Below, in pieces: positions 57,624 to 64,000 of a stretch of 64,000 nt of DNA (the first letter of the stretch is position 1; each line of letters starts with the position of its first letter). The stretch comes from Humulus lupulus. Its lineage: Eukaryota > Streptophyta > Magnoliopsida > Rosales > Cannabaceae. The stretch spans positions 74,807,665 to 74,871,664 of the forward strand of contig NC_084794.1 of NCBI RefSeq assembly GCF_963169125.1, read 5' to 3'. Position numbers and translations under genes: made by a program. Below the pieces are notes generated by a model, which was given only the letters and a program-made list of their open reading frames with translations, was not told the DNA's origin and searched no databases.

Positions 57624-58931
57624 TGTGGATGCCAAAAATCCACCAAATAAAAACTCTTTAGTCCCTGGTCGAAACATAGGGATAAAGGTCACTTATTCAT
57701 GCTATTGGGCTCGAGCCTGTAGGCCTTGTTGAATACAGGAGATCATCTCATGAGAAACAACACATTATGAGCCACAAGGTTTGGCCCTGTTAAGCTAAGG
57801 GGCCACAATGAATACTGCAAGAGGATAGGTGCACAAGGCCCTCACATAGTGAGGTCCGACGTGCCCACGCAAGGCTGACATGCTCATGGGTCAAGATGCA
57901 CTCATACGCGTAAACGCTGCCAAAGACGCCCGGGACATACACCTGTGGATGTTCAATATTCCACGCTTATAAAAGACCCAAAGAACGCACTAAGACCCCG
58001 ATACACCTGGACTCTCATTGGGTCCTCAAGCCATCAGGCACGCGCCCCCTAGCGAGGCCATCAGGCACGCGCCCCTAGCGAGGCCCTCATGCGCGCGCCC
58101 CCAGCGAGGCCATCAGCCGCGCGCCTCCAGCGAGGCCCTCATGCGTGCGTGCCCCCAGCGAGGCCGTCAAGCGCGCACCCCCAGCAAGGTCTTCATGCGC
58201 GCGCCCCCAACGAGGCCATCATGCGCGCGCGCCCCCGCGAGGCCCGTTGGCTACCATCTTCTCAGGAGGCCATTGCACCATCACGTCACTAGTTTGGATC
58301 CATGCCGCAAGGAGACAAGTATAGCTAGGCCCCTCGCCACTAGGAGCCTTGCAAGGCACGACCAGTGCATGGGTCATTACCGCCTCGCATCTATGCCTTT
58401 CAAATGAGGGTCGTTTGGCATTGATCTCATGAGGTACGGAGTCCACTGACGAACTGAAAGGAGTTAGAGTACGGACATAGTACCCACGTCAGATAAGTAG
58501 TGGAGGTACGAACAAAGTATCATCTGTTGTCCTCACCAGCCACTCCTCTGACACCCGTACCAGGCAGGTAGTGGAGGCATGACCAGGTACAGAAGGTGAG
58601 GTGTTCCCATGATCTCTGACCTTGTACCAGAGCTGACACCACTACCCCTGGAACCACTCTTCTGTTAGTGTACTCGTGTACCATCTGGTCCCCTGGACCA
58701 CCATGTACCCAGGGCCATTAGAGCCTACTATAAAATGAACCCCACTTCCACAGAGAAGGGGGTTGGAAAATTCATTGTATGCAGAGGCTATTAAGCAATA
58801 TACATTTTTCACTCCATTGTTCATCTGTGTTTATCCTTTCATAAGTTAATTCTAAGTTCTTATCTAAACATCGCTGCATTTACCTTTGAGTTTTCCGACC
58901 TAATTTCGTTGACGAGATTTCACCGTCAACA
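57624..58931 (+). repeat. 3' LTR of element C
   Basis: 1,308 bp, TGTGGATGCC to CACCGTCAACA. It carries about eight minisatellite units (about 58027-58245). A block near 57650-57700 has several substitutions relative to the 5' LTR; elsewhere the two are almost identical. Confidence 0.9.
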
Positions 58932-59406
58932 ATAACCTTGAATATCCTAATGAGTCGTCAATAAGAGACGCGGTCTACATTTATTACTGTAAATCCCCTA
59001 CAATCAGGGGATATTATTTGATTAGTTATATGCCCCCTGGTCTTCAGGGGACGTTTCCTTTTATATCGGATTGCAGGCATTTAAGGCCATTTAATTTATT
59101 TGCATAAAAAGAGTAACTACCCAAAATATGTGGGATAGTATTCTACAATCTTCTCTATAAATAGAGAGGTCATGCACTATTGTAAGGGGCCGAACTTTTG
59201 TGAGCTTAAGGAAAACTCTGGAGAATTCATCTTTGAAGGATTTTCAGAGATATTCTTAAGTCTTAATAAGAAAGACTCGTGGACTAGGCAGATTTAACTG
59301 CTGAACCACGTAAAAATCGTGTTTCGTATTATCGTATTTTTATTGGCCATTACTGTTTATTGTTTATGTGCTCTTCTTTCACTGTTGACGAAAAATGGCG
59401 TCAACA

Positions 59407-60976
59407 GGGCTTGTATGGAGGAGGGCTGGGTCCAGTATGTCATTCCCACTATAAATGTCCCTAATCTTCCATACAAGGTCCAAAAGGCAGGAATTTAAAC
59501 CTTCATTTTAATAATTGTTATTAATTGATTAGGCTCACTATAGTCATGCAAAGCAAATGGGTATTCACAAGTGGAATCACCCACAAGAGAGGAATTTAAA
59601 CTTTACATTTTCTAATGGACCCAAATAAAACCTATCATTTTATAAATATTTTATTTGGCAAGATAATATATATATCTAACAAATATATGGGCAACTATAT
59701 GCATCTAAGCTCAATTGCAAAAATACCACATATAGTGCAAACAAACATGTTATAATTGGATGGGCCTAATCATCTTACTATATGAGCAATTCTATGAATT
59801 TATGCAAAAATACCACAATTAATTATCTAGAATTTATCAAAAAATTCAAATTAATAAAAAATTTACAAAAAATAAGTCAACAATTAACAATAGTTAATTT
59901 AAATTTCATTTATCAACAATCAACTTGGTTTAGGTTAATTTGAAAAAAATATTAATTTAATTTAAATAGGATTTATTAACAATTAACCAAAGTTAATTTA
60001 TATCTCATTTATTAAAAAATTATTTTATTAATTGGCTGAAAAAAAAATGATATTTTTTAAAATTTAGCCAATTTTTAATTTTAAAATCAATATCTAAACA
60101 ATTTTTCAAAAAAAATATCTTGTCTTTCTATTAACTAATATTTTAACCATTTTAAAAAATAAAATATAACTAGTTATAACAACCCTAAAATATCTTAAAA
60201 CAGTTAAACAAATTCAAATATCCATGAAAATAACTAACTAACAAATTTCAAATTTAAAAAATTTAAATATTAAAAACTATAGAATAAACACATATTTATA
60301 TTTTCAAATAAAGATTTAATAAAAATATCAAGAATTTAAAAGAAAATATCTTAAATATTCGATATATTAATTCTAATATTTTAATATATTAAAAGATTTT
60401 AAATTAAGTTGTTATTCTATTTTTAAATTTGAATTTGAATATTTGTAGAAAATATCTAATTATTTAAATCTCAACTAACAAAAATATCTTTTTTTTTTAA
60501 AAAACCAATTTTAAATACAAAAACAAATATGATATTTTTTGGCTTTGATTATAAATAATTAATTTTCGCAATTTTTATTTTTCTTTACTTTAAAAAAAAT
60601 AAAAACCCGATGAATAGTACCCAGTACTGTTCATCGCGGGTGTGTGCGCGGGTGGCGCGTGCGGGAATACGCGCTAGCGTGTTCGCAGGTGCGCGCATTA
60701 ATGGGCAGCCAGGCCAAAACATGTTTTCAGCAATTTGTCAAACAAAAACAATTTTCTAATTAATTTTTAACATGTTTTACACAAAGTAAAGCATATATAA
60801 AAATTAATAGCATAGAAAACACAACAAAATAACCTAAAAATTGCTAATAATCACATAAAATCAATATGCTTCATAAAAACATGAAAATCCATCCAATTAT
60901 TCAAACACATCAAATAATCCAATTTTAAGCATGTTCTTGCATGAAAATAAAGATTACCAAAGGTTCTGATGCCAGT
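59407..60976 (-). other. 5' leader of copia F, no gag recognised
   Basis: AT-rich minus-strand leader between the primer site and the Tat insertion. No ORF over 60 codons. A short GC-rich island at about 60606-60715 (GCGCGGGTGGCGCGTGCG) stands out. The copia gag expected here is either deleted or too decayed to see. Confidence 0.6.
60962..60974 (-). other. Primer binding site of copia F
   Basis: Minus strand TGGCATCAGAACC, two bases inside the 5' LTR. It is close to the iMet-type TGGTATCAGAGC with changes at two or three positions. Confidence 0.7.
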
Positions 60977-62681
60977 TGTTAGGAAACTTATACAAGATCT
61001 TTATTTATTTTCATGTAGATCTAATATTAAACAAATTAATATGAGATAACCTAGAACATATTTCTAAAATTGAATTCAAAGAGAAACAATGATAAGAATA
61101 GTTACAGTATACGCAGCGGAATGAAATAGTCATTTTTTTCAGTTTCTCGAACTCTTGTATCCTTTCTGTCGCAGAGTATTATCAAGAAACTAAACCGTTC
61201 TTCTAATTTCTTCACAGTCTTCCAATGTATCCTTAGAATCACCTAGACTAGTGTGGGCAATTCTCAACACATGAGATAGATATAGAGAGAAGAAGAGAAA
61301 ATAACAAAGAGGCTTAGAAAATAACTTGTGTTTAGAGAGAATTTAAAACCTATCAGAAAATCTAAATTGTGACTTGTCAAACTTGTGTTTTGACTTCTCT
61401 CTAAACACTCCTTTTATAGACTCAATTAGGCCATTTAATTTAATTAAAAAAATGAATAAAATAATAGCCAATTAACAGCCCTAGGTCGAAATTATCATGG
61501 GCTTTAGGCCCGTGAAATTTCCCATTTGATTATAAGCCTATTGGACTTAAAATCAAGGCCTGTATTATTTTCTATTGATTTAATTAAATAAATAATTATT
61601 TAAATCCTTTATCAAATTAATTATTTATAATGATTTAAACTTATTTATTAATTAATTGAGACTATCTAGATGATTTAATCCAAGGTACAATGGGGACCAT
61701 GGGCCTATGAAATCAAGCTCCAATAAGTTATCATAAATCTAACAAATAAATTTACTAACTTATTAATTCCTCGTGACTCCACTATAGACTCGGAATTACA
61801 CTCTTGAATTCATAAAACACTCTATAATAAATATAGATACGCTATTAATTATCCATTGTTACAACCAAAATTGTCACTCAATCCTCTATAGACGGTCTAC
61901 AATGAGATAAGACTAAAATACCGTTTTACCCTTCATTGTATTTTATCCTTAAAACACTTAGTTCCTTGTAAATGATATTTCAGTAAACTAATTTAGATCT
62001 CTATCATTTAACACCTTGAACCAATCTAAAAGGAAACCATCGTTTCACTTCTTCATCAGAAGTTATAGATGTTCATATCTATGATTAACACTCCCACTCA
62101 ATTATACTACTGAGTTCCCAAGATGTAAGTATGGGCTAGTTTGTAGGGTAAGCTAGCAACGAACAAGTCAAAGAACTCAAATAATACAATCAGTTAGAAT
62201 ACTAACCACTCATAATTGAGATTGAATTGACCTATGGTCAACTATATGATATGACTAGAATAGATAATAACGGTATGTTTACTTATCTTATCAACTGTCA
62301 ATATCGGTCCTGTCCGATGTAACAAATACATCCGATCTTATCTACTTTGCTAATGTTCTGGAAAGAACATAACACTATAATGTATAAGTAGATCATATCG
62401 TAGATTGGCCAGTCAGTGTAAATCCTGTGCACTGACTAATCTTAGGACTAACTTATTTTGAACATATAACAATATTTATATTCTATTGTGATTACGTCAC
62501 TATAAATACAATTAGCTATATGCTCAGGATTTAATATAAGTTTATATTAAACAAATAATCATGAAAACAAAACATGTGAGCAAAGTGATTGACCAAGTCA
62601 AAAAAATGATTTCTATTCTTTTATTGATAATAATGAGATTACAAAGAATTTGGGTTTTAACTAGGGCATAAAATTCCAACA
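60977..62681 (-). repeat. 5' LTR of copia F
   Basis: 1,705 bp, plus strand TGTTAGGAAAC to AAATTCCAACA. It aligns with 43685-45541 apart from a ~150-bp deletion and scattered substitutions. No gene inside. Confidence 0.85.
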
Positions 62682-62780
62682 GTAAGAACAACATTGCCAT
62701 AGATACATATGTACTCTACTTATTTTTAATGAATATGTTTCTTATTGGCGGGACACACTCCTCATTTTCGTGAGCACATA
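62682..62780 (-). repeat. LTR E (minus), probable last segment
   Basis: Sequence resuming after the GTAAG duplication of copia F; it continues the interrupted LTR E. Its true outer end cannot be fixed. Confidence 0.45.
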
Positions 62781-63791
62781 TGTAGCGTCCCAAATTTCCT
62801 AATAAGGCTTAGGGCCTTTGTTAGCGTGCCTGGAGGGCAATAATTGAATTATTTCTTTAATATGTGAATTTGATAAATATGTGATTGGAAATGCATGTTT
62901 AGGGGAATTAAATATGCATGTGGGCCCCATTTGGTTGCTAGGAGCGTATTTGTAATTTTAGCTCGTTGAGGGCATAAATGCAATATTTGTATATATATAT
63001 GTTGTGATTGGTACCACGTTTGAGTGGAGATATAATTGTGTTGCACGGTCCGAGACAGTCCTAGGGAGCGGTTTGGCCAGATAGTCATCAGTGGGAATAA
63101 TTAGTGGTTAGTGGTAGTTTGGTAACTCGGGTAACTATAGGTAACTCGTGAGGATAGTTGTTATAAGTGGGAATGTGGCATTCTTGCAAGATGTTAAGGA
63201 AAAGTCTAGGCTGCCCTTGAGGATTAGTTAGAATCTAAGTTAGAAGGGAGGGCAATTGGGTCATTTGGCTTAGGTAGTAGATAGACTTTGGCTAAGGAAA
63301 GTTTTGGTACGTTTCCTCATTTTGGCTTATACAAGGGTTGTGTTTGGGAGCTCTAGAGAGAACCAGAAACCAAGAAGGAAGGACCTCTGATTTTTGTGGG
63401 ATTAAGTGGGAATCAAGCCAAGGAAGCTAGAGGTTTCTCTGCATATTTGAGCTAAGGATTTTAAGTGGATATCTTGTGGAATTCAACCAAGAATGTTATG
63501 GTTTAAGAGTTGAATTGTGTTTTTTCTTGTGGATTGTTGGAGTGAAGTTCAGCTTGGGATTAGTGTATTTGAGCTTGGAATTTGATTGGGAAAGTAGCTC
63601 AAGGTCGAATTTCTACTTGAGGTAAGAGTTTCATGCATTTCTAAGGTTTATATTCTGATATGGTTTAAGTTTTATGGTTAGTGGTTTAAGTTTTATAAAG
63701 TTTTAAAACACTTTGTGATTCTGAGTTTGGAGGAGTGTTTGAGTGTGTTTCTGGTGTTCATAAGTTGTTATACTGTTTATGTGAAGTTTTA
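62781..63791 (+). repeat. Chromovirus-like LTR, 5' part
   Basis: Starts TGTAGCGTCCCAAATTTCC. TATA-like GGCTTATACAAGG near 63325 and AGGTAAG at 63620-63626. The palindrome position is decayed (CCACGTTTGAGTGG). It is cut at 63792 by the start of a related LTR. Confidence 0.75.
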
Positions 63792-64000
63792 TGTAATGTC
63801 CCAAATTTCCTTAATAAGGTTTAGGACCTTGATTAGGAGGTCGGGAGGGCCATAATTGATTTATTATGATATTTAATGATTATATGCATGTTTATGTGAA
63901 TTATATTATTATATGTTGGTAAATGCATGGATATGGGTTCATTTTAATTATAAGGGCATTTTGGAAATTTAGCACGTTGAGGGCGTGATTGTGAATTTTC
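63792..64000 (+). repeat. Second chromovirus-like LTR start, runs off the window
   Basis: TGTAATGTCCCAAATTTCC, matching 12682 and 62781 closely for the first ~60 bases. It inserted into, or abuts by deletion, the R/U5 side of the previous LTR. Confidence 0.75.

Larger units (their letters stand above)
54155..58931 (+). mobile_element. Gag-only LTR element C (TR-GAG-like), complete
   Basis: 4,777 bp with exact 5-bp duplication ATAAC (54150-54154, 58932-58936). LTRs 54155-55521 and 57624-58931 are nearly identical apart from repeat-number differences. The inside (2.1 kb) carries a primer site, a gag frame with one stop, a 28-bp minisatellite and a purine tract (about 57612-57623). There is no protease, RT or integrase. 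This matches the class of terminal-repeat retrotransposons with only gag, which need enzymes from a partner. It is the youngest insertion of its nest. Confidence 0.9.
51047..59406 (+). mobile_element. Tat element G, 3' fragment
   Basis: Plus-strand Tat 3' portion inside copia F: antisense gene (52839-51060), antisense promoter (53568-53559), polypurine tract, and a 3' LTR split by element C. Pol is entirely missing, so the left end at about 51047 is a truncation, not an LTR. No target duplication could be found. Confidence 0.75.
53829..59406 (+). repeat. 3' LTR of Tat element G, split by element C
   Basis: 53829-54154 and 58937-59406 together give about 796 bp, from TGTTATATCCAG to GGCGTCAACA. 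TATA box CTATAAATAG at about 59156. CTCGA boxes are dense in the first part. Homologous to 8529-9276 and 22762-23582. Confidence 0.85.
43685..62681 (-). mobile_element. Ty1/copia element F with nested insertions
   Basis: Minus-strand element with LTRs at 60977-62681 (5') and 43685-45541 (3'), flanked by GTAAG at 43680-43684 and 62682-62686. Pol is in copia order: protease/integrase (about 51046-50000), RT (49987 to 46254, interrupted), RNase H (46253-45566). A solo LTR (46523-48889) cuts RT; a Tat fragment (51047-59406) sits between protease and leader. No gag was recognised. Without the insertions it would be about 8.3 kb. Confidence 0.9.

Overview
This is a plant nuclear window made almost entirely of nested LTR retrotransposons. 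I found no intact host gene, tRNA, rRNA or CRISPR array. It is eukaryotic plant DNA because it holds Ty3/gypsy pol with plant Tat features (dual RNase H, antisense extra ORF), a chromodomain integrase, Ty1/copia pol, tRNA-iMet primer sites, plant-type TATA boxes, GT-AG introns and AT-rich MITE-like repeats. A eudicot is likely; I cannot name the species.

Layout. 1-3488: two nested minus-strand LTRs, the second (1496-3488) with its primer site. 3489-9276: the 3' half of a plus-strand Tat element (integrase tail, antisense gene, 3' LTR). 9277-18936: an old chromodomain Ty3/gypsy element with ~4 kb LTRs; its 5' LTR is split by a solo LTR and its gag-pol is deleted and broken. 18937-22761: AT-rich DNA with a Mutator-type MITE and unclassified repeats, the best candidate for older host sequence. 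22762-24040: 5' end of another Tat element. 24041-25726: AT-rich inverted repeats. 25727-62780: an older minus-strand LTR that hosts two large insertions. The first is a 14.6 kb Tat element (26089-40710) with both LTRs and a near-matching 5-bp duplication. The second is a minus-strand Ty1/copia element (43685-62681). The copia element holds a solo LTR in its reverse transcriptase and a Tat 3' fragment; the 3' LTR of that fragment is split by a young gag-only element (54155-58931). 62781-64000: two more chromovirus-like LTR starts, one abutting the other.

How it works together. The coding sequences are transposon genes, nearly all decayed by stops and frameshifts. The most interesting shared design is in three Tat copies (B1, D, G). 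Downstream of pol they carry a gene on the opposite strand, with introns and, in at least two copies, a good antisense TATA box near the 3' LTR. Other cross-element patterns are an AGGTA(A)G splice-donor-like motif in most LTRs outside the Tat group, an imperfect CCACAT...ATGTGG palindrome in chromovirus-like LTRs, and dense CTCGA boxes in Tat LTRs.

Insertion order from nesting: old minus LTR (E), then copia (F), then Tat fragment (G), then gag-only element (C), four levels deep. Five-base duplications support six insertions: TAAAT, GTACC, CAAGA, GTTTC, GTAAG and ATAAC. A near-match, CATAT/CATGT, supports the large Tat element.
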